A DNA stretch of 64,000 nucleotides from Bradyrhizobium sp. MOS002. Its GTDB lineage: Bacteria > Pseudomonadota > Alphaproteobacteria > Rhizobiales > Xanthobacteraceae. The DNA lies in contig NZ_PYFX01000001.1 in the NCBI RefSeq assembly GCF_003020115.1, positions 449,501-513,500 of the forward strand, read 5' to 3'. Each line of letters starts with the position of its first letter. Positions within the stretch are counted from its first letter, which is position 1. A program made the position numbers and the translations under genes. The notes below the pieces were generated by a model that was not told the origin of the DNA, made no database searches, and worked only from the letters and a program-made list of their open reading frames with translations. Shown in pieces: positions 55,017 through 63,474 of the stretch.

Positions 55017-56939
55017 TCACACCCTCCCCTTCAGCGCCTCACCGATCTCGTCGAGCACCTTGGGATCCTCGATCGTGGCGGGCATCGCCCACGTCTCGCC
55101 GTCGGCGATCTTCTTGATGGTGCCGCGCAAGATCTTTCCGGAGCGCGTCTTGGGCAGGCGGCCGACGGTAATGGCGAGCTTGAACGCGGCAACGGGACCG
55201 AGCTTGTCGCGTACCAGCGCGATGATCTCCTTCTCGATCTCGGCGGGGGCCCGCTTCACACCCGCCTTGAGCACCAGGAAGCCGCAGGGTACCTCGCCCT
55301 TGATCGCATCCTTGACGCCGAGCACGGCGCATTCGGCGACATCGGGATGCGACGCCAGGATCTCCTCCATGCCTCCGGTAGAGAGCCGATGGCCGGCGAC
55401 ATTGATGATGTCGTCGGTGCGGCCCATGACGAAGATATAGCCGTCTTCGTCCTTGTAGCCGGCATCCGACGTTTTGTAGTAGCCGGGGAATTCGGTGAGA
55501 TAGGTTTCCTTGAAACGTTCGTCCTGATTCCACAGCGTCGGCAGGCAGCCCGGCGGCATCGGAAGCTTGATGACGATCGAGCCCATGGTGTTCGGACCGA
55601 CCGCCTTTGCCGCTTCGTCGACCACGTCGACCTGATAGCCCGGCATCGGCACCGTCGGCGAGCCGTGCTTCACCGGTAGCTGGCCTAAGCCAACCGGATT
55701 GCCGGCGATGCACCAGCCGGTCTCGGTCTGCCACCAATGGTCGATCACCGGCACTTTCAGCTGCTGCTCCGCCCATTCCACCGTCGGCGGATCGGCGCGC
55801 TCGCCGGCCAGGAACAGCGTGCGGAACGTCGAGAGGTCGTATTGCCGGATGAACTTTCCTTCCGGATCTTCTTTCCGGATCGCGCGGAACGCGGTCGGCG
55901 CAGTGAAGAAGGCGACGGCCTTGTGCTCGCTGATCACGCGCCAGAACGCGCCGGCATCGGGCGTGCCGACCGGCTTGCCCTCATACATGATCGAGGTCGC
56001 GCCGTGCAGCAGCGGGCCGTAGACGATGTAGCTATGGCCAACCACCCAGCCGATGTCGGAGCCGCACCACCAGACCTCGCCTGGCTTGACGCCATAGAGG
56101 TTGAACATGGACCATTTCACCGCGACGAGGTGGCCGCCATTGTCGCGCACGACGCCCTTGGGAATGCCGGTCGTGCCTGACGTATAGAGAATGTAGAGCG
56201 GATCGGTAGCCGCGACAGGCACGCACGGCGCCTTCTTGCCGTCGTTCATCGCCTTGCGGCGCAGGCCCGCCCAATCATAGTCGCGGCCGGGTGTGAGGGC
56301 GCAAACGAGCTGCGGGCGTTGCAGCACGATGCAGGCCTTCGGCTTTACGCCCGCAAGCCTGATCGCCTCGTCGAGCAGCGGCTTGTATTGCACCATCCGG
56401 CCGGGCTCGATGCCGCAGCTCGCCGACAGGATCAACTTTGGCTGCGCATCGTCGATGCGGGTGGCGAGCTCTTTCGCGGCAAAGCCGCCGAACACCACGG
56501 AGTGCACCGCGCCAATGCGCGCGCAGGCGAGCATCGCGACGACGGCCTCCGGGACCATCGGCATATAGAGGATGACGCGATCGCCCTTGGCGACGCCAAA
56601 ATCCTGCATGATGGCGGCGAGCGCCTGCACTTCGGCCAGCAGTTCGGCGTAGGTGAATTTGGTCACGCTATTTGCCAGCGGCGAATCGTGGATCAGCGCG
56701 ATCTGGTCGGCGCGGCCGCGTTCGACGTGGCGGTCGAGCGCGTTGTAGCAGGTGTTGACGACGCCACCGCTGAACCAGCGGCCGTAGACGCCCTGCGAGG
56801 GATCGAAGATCTTTTTCGGTGGCTCGATCCAGTCGATCTCCTTGGCCGCCTCGGCCCAAAAGCCCTCAGGGTCGGCCAGTGAGCGCGCATAGACCTCGTG
56901 ATAGAGGCTCTTTCCGTCGATGTTTCCTCGGACGTTCAT
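55017..56939 (-). CDS. prpE: Propionyl-CoA synthetase
   Basis: This is a 640-residue AMP-forming ligase of the acetyl/propionyl-CoA type. Motifs are YILYTSGTTGIPKGVVRDNG, WWCGSDIGWVVGHSYIVYGP, DHWWQTETGWCI and FVMGRTDDIINVAGHRLSTG, and the catalytic lysine is in RSGKILRGTIKK (possibly acetylation-controlled). YHEVYARSLADPEGFWAEAA and WFSGGVVNTCYNALDRHVER match PrpE better than AcsA. It activates propionate for the methylcitrate or methylmalonyl route. Confidence 0.91.
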   Translation of the reverse strand: MNVRGNIDGKSLYHEVYARSLADPEGFWAEAAKEIDWIEPPKKIFDPSQGVYGRWFSGGVVNTCYNALDRHVERGRADQIALIHDSPLANSVTKFTYAELLAEVQALAAIMQDFGVAKGDRVILYMPMVPEAVVAMLACARIGAVHSVVFGGFAAKELATRIDDAQPKLILSASCGIEPGRMVQYKPLLDEAIRLAGVKPKACIVLQRPQLVCALTPGRDYDWAGLRRKAMNDGKKAPCVPVAATDPLYILYTSGTTGIPKGVVRDNGGHLVAVKWSMFNLYGVKPGEVWWCGSDIGWVVGHSYIVYGPLLHGATSIMYEGKPVGTPDAGAFWRVISEHKAVAFFTAPTAFRAIRKEDPEGKFIRQYDLSTFRTLFLAGERADPPTVEWAEQQLKVPVIDHWWQTETGWCIAGNPVGLGQLPVKHGSPTVPMPGYQVDVVDEAAKAVGPNTMGSIVIKLPMPPGCLPTLWNQDERFKETYLTEFPGYYKTSDAGYKDEDGYIFVMGRTDDIINVAGHRLSTGGMEEILASHPDVAECAVLGVKDAIKGEVPCGFLVLKAGVKRAPAEIEKEIIALVRDKLGPVAAFKLAITVGRLPKTRSGKILRGTIKKIADGETWAMPATIEDPKVLDEIGEALKGRV

Positions 56940-57082
56940 TCCCGCGCTCCCGTTCCCTTATTCGCCTAGCCTTGACCTTGTGGCAGGACAAACGTCCCGC
57001 CATGACAGGGATCAAGTACCGGCCTTGTTTGAGGGGTATTTTCCCGGGAACGGGCCGCGGTTCAAGCTGAAAAGAACAATGC

Positions 57083-58468
57083 TCAGCTATCCATCGCATT
57101 CAGCCGCTGCAGCCGCTCCTGCATGACCTTCCTCAGATCATAGCCCGGGCGGCCGAAGCTCATATTGCGGGTGGCGAGGAAATCGCGCTGGGTGCGACGG
57201 AGGTCGCCGGCCGAACGGGACCTGGCCGATTTCAGCACGCGCTCGTAGGTCTCGGCGATCTGGCGATCGAGCACACCCAACTGCGGATCGGCACAAATCA
57301 CCTTCTCGACCTCGCGCTTCGCAGTGGCACAATCGAACGACGGGCCATTGCCGGAAGTCGCCGCGAGCGGCCGCAGCGGTTCGCCGCCGAATTTCGCGAT
57401 CTCAGCGATCATGGCGCGGCGGCCGGCGGCGGCGTTGTCGTTGCCGGGATCGAGCCGCAGCGCGGTCTCGTAGTCGGCCAAGGCCTTCTTGCGCTCGCCC
57501 ATCTTCTTGTAGAGCACGGCCCGGTTGTTGTAGGTCTGCGCGAAATTCGGATCGAGTTTCAGCGCGGCCTCGTAGTCGCTCAGAGCCGCGCCGAGCTCGC
57601 CCTTGAGGTGGTAGGAGTCGCCGCGGTTGGTGAAGAAGTTCGGCCGCGGCGCCAGCCGCAGCGCCTGGTCGTAATCGGCAATCGCCTTGTCGTACTCGCC
57701 CATCGCGGCCAGCGACAGCCCGCGATTGTCGTAATATTCGGGTACCTTCGGATCGAGCCTGATCGCCTCGCCATCGTCGGCAACCGCCTTGTCGAGCTGG
57801 CCGAGCTTCTTGTAGGCGGCGCCACGATTGGTGTAGCTGCGCGGCCGGTTCGGATCGAGCCGCAACGCCTCGCTCAGATCGCGGATCGCCTTCTCGTTGT
57901 CGCCGCCGAGATAATAGGTCACGCCGCGGTCGGACCAGGCCTGTGCATTGTCAGGCTTCAGCTTGATCGCCTGGTCGTAATCGGCAAGCGCGCGGTCGAG
58001 CCGGCGCTGGTTGGTGTAGACGACACCGCGCAGCTCGTAAGACTCCGAATCCTGCGGATCGAGTTCGATGGCCTTGCTGAGGTCCGCCGCGGCGCGGTTG
58101 AGATCGCCGCCGGCCTCGCGCAGGAGATCGCCGCGCAGGCGCCAGGCTTTTGCGTTCCTGCCATCGAGCGCGATGGCGCGATCGATATCCCGCAGCGCCT
58201 GGGTGAGGCCGCCCGAAGTCCGCGCATTGGCGTCGGCGCGCACCAGCAAAGCCGCGGCGCGATCGGAAGATGGATTTGGGGTCTGGTCGATGATGGCGCT
58301 GCATGCGGGGATCAGCTCAGCCGGGGCGGCCTTGCTCCCCATCACGCAATCGACGCCGGCCAAGGCAGGGGCGACGAGGACGACGCTCATTGCTGCGCCG
58401 AGCAGGAACGAGCCAAGCGAGATCTTTGCTAACGAAAACATTTGCGCGGAAGGATGCGTGCCGCACAT
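57083..58468 (-). CDS. Secreted TPR protein with LprI-like C-terminal domain
   Basis: This is a 461-residue exported protein. The signal peptide is in residues 1-38 (LGSFLLGAAMSVVLVAPALA). About eight TPR repeats run from 75 to 360 (for example DRALADYDQAIKLKPDNAQA). A C-terminal domain (about 380-461) has FDCATAKREVEKVICADPQL and FLATRNMSFGRPGYDLRK, a DUF1311/LprI-type lysozyme-inhibitor-like module. The final block also occurs in the next gene. GGAG lies before the ATG at 58468; 58441 is the alternative. A protein-protein adaptor in the periplasm is likely. Confidence 0.83.
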   Translation of the reverse strand: MCGTHPSAQMFSLAKISLGSFLLGAAMSVVLVAPALAGVDCVMGSKAAPAELIPACSAIIDQTPNPSSDRAAALLVRADANARTSGGLTQALRDIDRAIALDGRNAKAWRLRGDLLREAGGDLNRAAADLSKAIELDPQDSESYELRGVVYTNQRRLDRALADYDQAIKLKPDNAQAWSDRGVTYYLGGDNEKAIRDLSEALRLDPNRPRSYTNRGAAYKKLGQLDKAVADDGEAIRLDPKVPEYYDNRGLSLAAMGEYDKAIADYDQALRLAPRPNFFTNRGDSYHLKGELGAALSDYEAALKLDPNFAQTYNNRAVLYKKMGERKKALADYETALRLDPGNDNAAAGRRAMIAEIAKFGGEPLRPLAATSGNGPSFDCATAKREVEKVICADPQLGVLDRQIAETYERVLKSARSRSAGDLRRTQRDFLATRNMSFGRPGYDLRKVMQERLQRLNAMDS

Positions 58469-58632
58469 GGCATAGGACTCCGGGACATCAAGCTTTCACC
58501 ATTGTCGCCGCGGGGAAGCGATGGGTTCAAAATTGAGCCCGTCAGGGGCGCACCAGCGCCCTTCTCACGACCAGCGCCCTTCTCACGAGAAGTCGTCATG
58601 CCCGGCCATGACGTTGCGGCGGCCTCAAGGCC

Positions 58633-59391
58633 TCAATACCCGTCCACCCCGTTCAGCTGCCGCAGCCGCTCCTGCATCGTCTTCTTCAGATCGTAGCCGG
58701 GCCGGCCATATCCGGCATTGCGGCGGGCGATGAAATCGTCCTGCTCGCGCTGAAGCGCCTTCGCTTCGCCCGCATTGCGGGCTTCGCGCAACACGCGGGC
58801 ATTGGCGGCAAAGACCTCGCGGTCGAGGTCAGCGAGCTCGCGGTTGGCGCAGATTGCCTTCTCGACGGGGCGGCGCGCACCCTTGCAATTGAAGCTGGGC
58901 TTGCCTGCGACCGCCATCTGCGCGCCGATCCGCTCGATCTCGCGCGCCATCGCCTTGTGATTGACCTTAGCCTTCTCGTGGTTCGGATCGATCTTCAATG
59001 CCGCGCCGAAATCCTGCACCGCCTTGGGCTTGTCACCCTTCCTCAGCCAGAGCTCGCCCCGTGCGTTGAAGATATCGGCGAGACCGGAATCGAGCTCCAG
59101 GGCGCGGCTGTCGTCGGCGATCGCGCGGTCGACCTGATCGTGCCGGGCAAACAGCGTGCCACGCGCGATCAGCGCCTTGATCAGGTCGGCCTTCGCCGTC
59201 TTCTCGTTGTCGATCACGGCGGCGCAGGCCGTGACGGCCTTGTCGACGTCGTCGGCTGCGGCAGCCGCGACACACGGAGCGATGTCGACCTGCGGGACCG
59301 CAGCCGGTTCGCCGCCGGTTGCGGCATGAGCCACGACGAACGAAAGTGCGAAAAGCACCCCGGCGCAGGACCAATGAATGAGAAAACGCAT
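58633..59391 (-). CDS. Secreted TPR protein with LprI-like C-terminal domain, short paralogue
   Basis: This is a 252-residue protein from ATG 59391, with a signal peptide (LIHWSCAGVLFALSFVVAHA). About two TPR repeats (DQVDRAIADDSRALELDSGL, DKPKAVQDFGAALKIDPNHE) are followed by the same C-terminal domain as the 57083 gene: NCKGARRPVEKAICANRELA and FIARRNAGYGRPGYDLKKTM. The two genes lie in tandem on the same strand and arose by duplication with a different number of TPR units. Confidence 0.83.
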   Translation of the reverse strand: MRFLIHWSCAGVLFALSFVVAHAATGGEPAAVPQVDIAPCVAAAAADDVDKAVTACAAVIDNEKTAKADLIKALIARGTLFARHDQVDRAIADDSRALELDSGLADIFNARGELWLRKGDKPKAVQDFGAALKIDPNHEKAKVNHKAMAREIERIGAQMAVAGKPSFNCKGARRPVEKAICANRELADLDREVFAANARVLREARNAGEAKALQREQDDFIARRNAGYGRPGYDLKKTMQERLRQLNGVDGY

Positions 59392-59519
59392 GCTAGCCAC
59401 AGTTGGAAAGTCTTGAGTTAAGGTCCGGGTTGAGGTCTTGCCTTGGGGCCGCACTATCCATCATACGGCCGGATTGGTGCTAGCCTGTGGCGCCGCTCAA
59501 ATCGGTTTCGGGGATCAAC

Positions 59520-61064
59520 GTGTCGACATTCGAATGGATCATTGTGCTTCTGCTCGGCGCCGTTGCATTATCGGCGCTGGCGCGGCGGATCAAGGTCCCC
59601 TATCCGACCTTTCTCGCGATCGGGGGCGCGCTGATCGCCTTTGTGCCGTCGAGCCCATCCTGGGCGCTGGAGCCCGACCTGGCATTAGCTCTTTTTGTCG
59701 CACCGGTCCTGCTCGATGCCGCCTTCGACACGTCGCTGCGCGATCTCCGCAACAATTGGGTTCCAGTCGCCACCCTGGTCGTCGCCGCCGTCGGCCTGAC
59801 CACGGCCGGCGTGGCCTACGTCGCGCACCGGCTGATGCCTGATATGCCCTGGGCCGCCGCGGTTGCGCTCGGCGCCATCGTGGCCCCGCCGGATGCGGCC
59901 GCCGCGGTTGCGATCCTGAGCCAGGTCAAGCTGCCTCACCGCATGGTGAAGGTCCTGGAAGGCGAGAGCCTGCTCAACGACGCGACCGCGCTCCTGATCT
60001 ATCGCATCGCCGTCGGCGCGGTTGCCACCGAGCATCTGGCATGGAGCCAAGTCGCGCCGACCATGGCGCTGGCGCTGGTCGGCAGCGTTGTCGCGGGCCT
60101 GGTCGCAGGCCGCATCATCCCGCTGTTCATGGAACGCGTCAAGGAAGCGCCGAGCGCGATCATCGTGCAGTTCGCCACCACCTTCATGGTCTGGATTGCC
60201 GCCGAGCATCTCGGCCTCTCCGGCATCCTCACCATCGTGGTCTACGCCATCACCATCGCGCGCACGGCGGGGGCACGCATGCCGGCGCGGCTGCGGGTGC
60301 CTTCCTATGCGGTGTGGGAGACCATGGTGTTCGTTCTCAACGTGCTCGCCTTCATGCTGATCGGCATGCAGATGCGGCCGATCTGGACGCGGCTCGATGC
60401 AGACGTGCGCTGGGAATATTGCGTGGCCGCGGCCTGGATCCTGCTCACCGTGGTCCTGGTGCGCCTGGCCTGGATCACATTCTACCGCACGACGCTGCGC
60501 GCGCTGATCGCGCACGGGATCTATCACCCCAAGGATCCGAAGCAGGTCGCCTCGCCCAAGGGCGGCCTCATCATCTCCTGGTGCGGTATGCGCGGCCTCG
60601 TCACGCTCGCCACCGCCTTTGCCTTGCCGGAAAACTTTCCGCATCGTGACTTCATCGTCTTCTCGGCGTTTGCCGTCGTGCTCGGCACGCTGGTCGTTCA
60701 GGGGCTGACGCTGCGGCCGCTGATCCTGGCGTTCGGCCTCAAGGACGACGACCCCGTCGGCATCGAAGTCGCGCGCGCCCGGGCCGTCGCCTATCGCGCG
60801 GCGCTCGACGCGATCGAGGACGATCCGTCGGAGGAAGCGGAAATCCTGCGGCTCGAATATCGCGCCATCCTGATGCAGGCGGACGACGATCCCCATGGCG
60901 GCATCACCAACGGCGAACTGCCCGCCGATCCGCTGCGCCGCCGGGGTATCGCGGCCGCGCGCAAATCGATCTTCGACCTCCGCGCCAGGGAAGTGATCGG
61001 CGACGATGCGTTCCATCGGATCGAGGAAGAGCTCGATCGCGCAGAGTTGAGCGCAGGGGGTTGA
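59520..61064 (+). CDS. CPA1-family Na+/H+ antiporter
   Basis: This is a 514-residue transporter from GTG 59520 (STFEWIIVLLLGAVALSALA); GTG 59487 would add 11 residues. About twelve membrane helices are visible. The ion-binding core ALGAIVAPPDAAAAVAIL and LEGESLLNDATALLIYRIAV is intact, including the ND pair. A soluble C-terminal region of about 100 residues (EDDPSEEAEILRLEYRAILM) is cytoplasmic. It exchanges sodium or potassium for protons and supports pH or salt balance. Confidence 0.88.
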   Translation: MSTFEWIIVLLLGAVALSALARRIKVPYPTFLAIGGALIAFVPSSPSWALEPDLALALFVAPVLLDAAFDTSLRDLRNNWVPVATLVVAAVGLTTAGVAYVAHRLMPDMPWAAAVALGAIVAPPDAAAAVAILSQVKLPHRMVKVLEGESLLNDATALLIYRIAVGAVATEHLAWSQVAPTMALALVGSVVAGLVAGRIIPLFMERVKEAPSAIIVQFATTFMVWIAAEHLGLSGILTIVVYAITIARTAGARMPARLRVPSYAVWETMVFVLNVLAFMLIGMQMRPIWTRLDADVRWEYCVAAAWILLTVVLVRLAWITFYRTTLRALIAHGIYHPKDPKQVASPKGGLIISWCGMRGLVTLATAFALPENFPHRDFIVFSAFAVVLGTLVVQGLTLRPLILAFGLKDDDPVGIEVARARAVAYRAALDAIEDDPSEEAEILRLEYRAILMQADDDPHGGITNGELPADPLRRRGIAAARKSIFDLRAREVIGDDAFHRIEEELDRAELSAGG

Positions 61065-61088
61065 TGTTTCGCTGCCTCCAGACTTCAG

Positions 61089-61210
61089 GTCGTCCCGGCG
61101 AAGGCCGGGACCCATAACCCCGACTTTCAGTTGTTGAGAACAAGCTGGAGCCATCGGCGTGCCAATTCCCACATCTTGTGGTTATGGGTCCCGGCCTTCG
61201 CCGGGACGAC
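61089..61210. repeat. Palindromic intergenic repeat, family B, copy 1
   Basis: A 122-base element has perfect 31-base terminal inverted repeats (61089-61119 and 61180-61210) ending in GTCGTCCCGGCG. Each arm holds its own small hairpin (CCCGGCGAAGGCCGGG). A degenerate copy is at 62040-62179 and a short relative at 37370-37413. No coding potential. Confidence 0.9.
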
Positions 61211-61267
61211 ACCGGAGGGTGAACGGCAGGCATTGAACCGAATGCCATCGTCGCAGACTCATCCCTC

Positions 61268-62038
61268 ATGACGACCCTGATCGACGACCGTCGTGTGCGC
61301 GCGCGAGATGCGTCGCCCGCACGATATTTCTATCTCCACATGTCCCTGGCCTGCGCTGTCACCGCTTTTCTCGGCTTCGCACCGACCTATTTTGTGCCGC
61401 TGGCGCAACGGACGTTGTCCGCAAGCCCCGTCATTCATTTCCACGGTCTCTTGTTCTTCACTTGGTCTCTCTATTTCGTGATCCAGACCTGGCTCGCCGC
61501 CTCAGGCCGCGTGGTCAATCACCGCGCGCTCGGCATCGCCGGCGTTTCGCTCGCGACCGCGATGACGATCTTCGGCTTCCTGGCCTCCGTACATGTGATG
61601 CAGCATTCCGCCGCGCTTGGACAGAAAGAGGCCGGCATCGCCTTCTCGATCGTGCCGATGAGCGGGATCGCGTTCTTCGCAGTGGTGTTCGTGCTCGCGA
61701 TCATGAACACGCGAAAGCCCGAGATTCACAAACGCCTGATGCTGCTCGCCGCGGTCTCCATCCTCGATGCCGCGATCGCGCGCTGGTTTCTCACCTTTCT
61801 CGCGCCTCCGGGACCGCCCGGGCCGCCGCCGGTGCCGGTCACCATCGCGCCCGCGATGGTCGCCGCGCTCCTGCTCGTCGTCGCCATGGTACGCGACTGG
61901 CGCACCGAGGGCCGCGTGCATCCGGTCTACATCTACGGGACGCTGGCCATGCTGACGGTGAAGGTCTTGAACTGGCCGGTCAGCGAGACCGCCACGTGGC
62001 ATTCGTTTGCCGGCGGGATTCTGGCGCTGGCGCAGTGA
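61268..62038 (+). CDS. Multi-pass membrane protein, unknown function
   Basis: This is a 256-residue protein with about seven hydrophobic helices. Histidine-containing helices are VIHFHGLLFFTWSLYFVIQT, AASGRVVNHRALGIAG and EIHKRLMLLAAVSILDAAIA. A cytoplasmic or periplasmic proline-rich loop reads APPGPPGPPPVPV. The spaced histidines could bind haem or metal, but this is only a possibility. It lies between two copies of repeat family B. No family is recognised with confidence. Confidence 0.7.
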   Translation: MTTLIDDRRVRARDASPARYFYLHMSLACAVTAFLGFAPTYFVPLAQRTLSASPVIHFHGLLFFTWSLYFVIQTWLAASGRVVNHRALGIAGVSLATAMTIFGFLASVHVMQHSAALGQKEAGIAFSIVPMSGIAFFAVVFVLAIMNTRKPEIHKRLMLLAAVSILDAAIARWFLTFLAPPGPPGPPPVPVTIAPAMVAALLLVVAMVRDWRTEGRVHPVYIYGTLAMLTVKVLNWPVSETATWHSFAGGILALAQ

Positions 62039-62039
62039 T

Positions 62040-62179
62040 GTCGTTCTGGCGAAAGCAAGGACCCATTACCCCGAATGCCGATTGTTGAAGCAAGCTGGAG
62101 CCACCAGCCTTCGCCAAGCGTCTCCCAGTGGTTATGGGTCCTGGATCAGCGCTCGCTACGCTCGCTTTTCCAGGACGAC
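62040..62179. repeat. Palindromic intergenic repeat, family B, degenerate copy 2
   Basis: It shares the interior CAAGCTGGAGCCA and the GGTTATGGGTCC arm with the copy at 61089. The arms no longer match perfectly and the right arm carries extra bases (GCGCTCGCTACGCTCGC). It ends in the same GGACGAC. Confidence 0.75.
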
Positions 62180-62199
62180 GGTGGAATTTATAGCGGCGC

Positions 62200-63006
62200 C
62201 TACGCCCCCGCCTTGCACGTGATCCCGCCGTCCACCACGAGCTCGATCCCCGTCACATATTTCGCTTCGTCCGAGGCCAGGAACAGCGCAGCGTTGGCAA
62301 CGTCGAAGGCGTCGCCCATGTGGCCCATCGGCACTTGCGCATCGCGCGCCCGCCACATCGCTTCGACGTCGCCCTTGGCATAGCTGTTCGCAAGACCTGC
62401 GGAATGTTCCACCATCGGCGTCTTCATCAGGCCGGGCAGAATTGCATTCACGCGCACATGGTTCTTCGCGAACTCGATCGCGGTGGAACGCGTCAACTGG
62501 TTCATCGCCGCTTTGCTGACGTTGTAGCTGACATACGAAATTCCGACGTGGCGGATCGAGGCGATCGAGGAGATGTTGATGATCGAGCCGCCGCCCTGCT
62601 TCACCATCGCGGGGATGACGTGCTTCATGGCGAGATAGGCACTCTTGAGGTTTACGGTGAAGACGCGGTCCCAGCTCTCCTCGGTCACGTCGACGACGCT
62701 GCCCATCTCGGCGATGCCGACATTGTTGTCCAGCACGTCGATGCGGCCATAGGCCTTGAGACACGCCCCGACCATTGCCTCGATCTCGGCGGCCCGCGAG
62801 ACGTCGGCGGTGAAGGCGGTCGCCGTGCCGCCTTCGTCCGTGATGATCTTCACGGTCTCCTCGGCGGCCGCGCCGTTGCGATCGACGCAAAACACCTGCG
62901 CGCCCTCACGCGCAAACGTCACCGCTGTGGCCTTGCCGTTGCCCCAGCCCGGTCCGATCGAGCCGGCGCCCACCACCATCGCAACCTTGCCCTTGAGCCG
63001 ATCCAT
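62200..63006 (-). CDS. SDR-family oxidoreductase
   Basis: This is a 268-residue short-chain dehydrogenase from ATG 63006 (GGGAG upstream); the GTG at 63009 is also in frame. The glycine-rich cofactor loop is unusual: VVGAGSIGPGWGNGKATAV in place of the standard TGxxxGIG. The catalytic serine is in NISSIASIRH and the Tyr/Lys pair in YNVSKAAMNQ. It probably reduces or oxidises an alcohol/ketone with NAD(P). A palindromic repeat lies directly upstream. The substrate is unknown. Confidence 0.88.
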   Translation of the reverse strand: MDRLKGKVAMVVGAGSIGPGWGNGKATAVTFAREGAQVFCVDRNGAAAEETVKIITDEGGTATAFTADVSRAAEIEAMVGACLKAYGRIDVLDNNVGIAEMGSVVDVTEESWDRVFTVNLKSAYLAMKHVIPAMVKQGGGSIINISSIASIRHVGISYVSYNVSKAAMNQLTRSTAIEFAKNHVRVNAILPGLMKTPMVEHSAGLANSYAKGDVEAMWRARDAQVPMGHMGDAFDVANAALFLASDEAKYVTGIELVVDGGITCKAGA

Positions 63007-63029
63007 CACGTGTCTCCCTTGTTTTTCTT

Positions 63030-63100
63030 GTAGCCCGGATGGAGCGCAGCGTAATCCGGGGCCGCCATTCCCGGATTACGCTGCGCTCCATCCAGGCTAC
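63030..63100. repeat. Palindromic repeat, family C
   Basis: Arms of 31 bases (63030-63060, 63070-63100) match with one mismatch around a nine-base loop; each starts GTAGCC(C/T)GGATGGAGCG. The right arm supplies the TAG stop of the DUF1850 gene. The hairpin sits 24 bases upstream of the SDR start. Confidence 0.88.
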
Positions 63101-63474
63101 GGATCTTTGCAGACGCTCATTTTTGTGACGTTAGCACCAATGGGATGACCGACAATCTCGGACAACGTCCGGCACTTGCCGTCATGGCATAGCCGCCATT
63201 CGCCAGCCGCGCCCGAACTGCCCAGCACGACCTCCGGCATCGGCGCGCGCGCAGGCCTCCATTGAAACCAGCCGTCGACGAGGCGGGCCTCGGGCGGCGG
63301 CTCCATGCCGGGGCCTGTGCCCTTGATGCGTGCCTGCACCAGTTCGAGCCCGGCGGGGGTGACGCGCCAGTCTTCCTGCCAGTCGACCTTCGCGATCGAA
63401 TGCGTCCACACCAGCGTGAAGGCGGACAGCGCCAGCGCCTTCACGCCTGAAGCTGTGGCGAAGCAGAGGCTCAC
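63097..63474 (-). CDS. DUF1850-family protein (TRAP-associated)
   Basis: This 125-residue protein has a GTG start at 63474 overlapping the TRAP permease stop (GTGA). One hydrophobic segment (LCFATASGVKALALSAFTLV) is at the N-terminus. The rest is WTHSIAKVDWQEDWRVTPAG, GMEPPPEARLVDGWFQWRP and EWRLCHDGKCRTLSEIVG. DUF1850 proteins accompany fused TRAP permeases, which fits this position exactly. It is probably a membrane-bound accessory of unknown detail. Its stop codon is provided by a palindromic repeat. Confidence 0.82.
   Translation of the reverse strand: MSLCFATASGVKALALSAFTLVWTHSIAKVDWQEDWRVTPAGLELVQARIKGTGPGMEPPPEARLVDGWFQWRPARAPMPEVVLGSSGAAGEWRLCHDGKCRTLSEIVGHPIGANVTKMSVCKDP

Noticed and set aside
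49982..63100. Repeats considered as a CRISPR array
   Set aside because: Copies are far apart, self-complementary over their full length and not separated by regular spacers. No cas genes are present.
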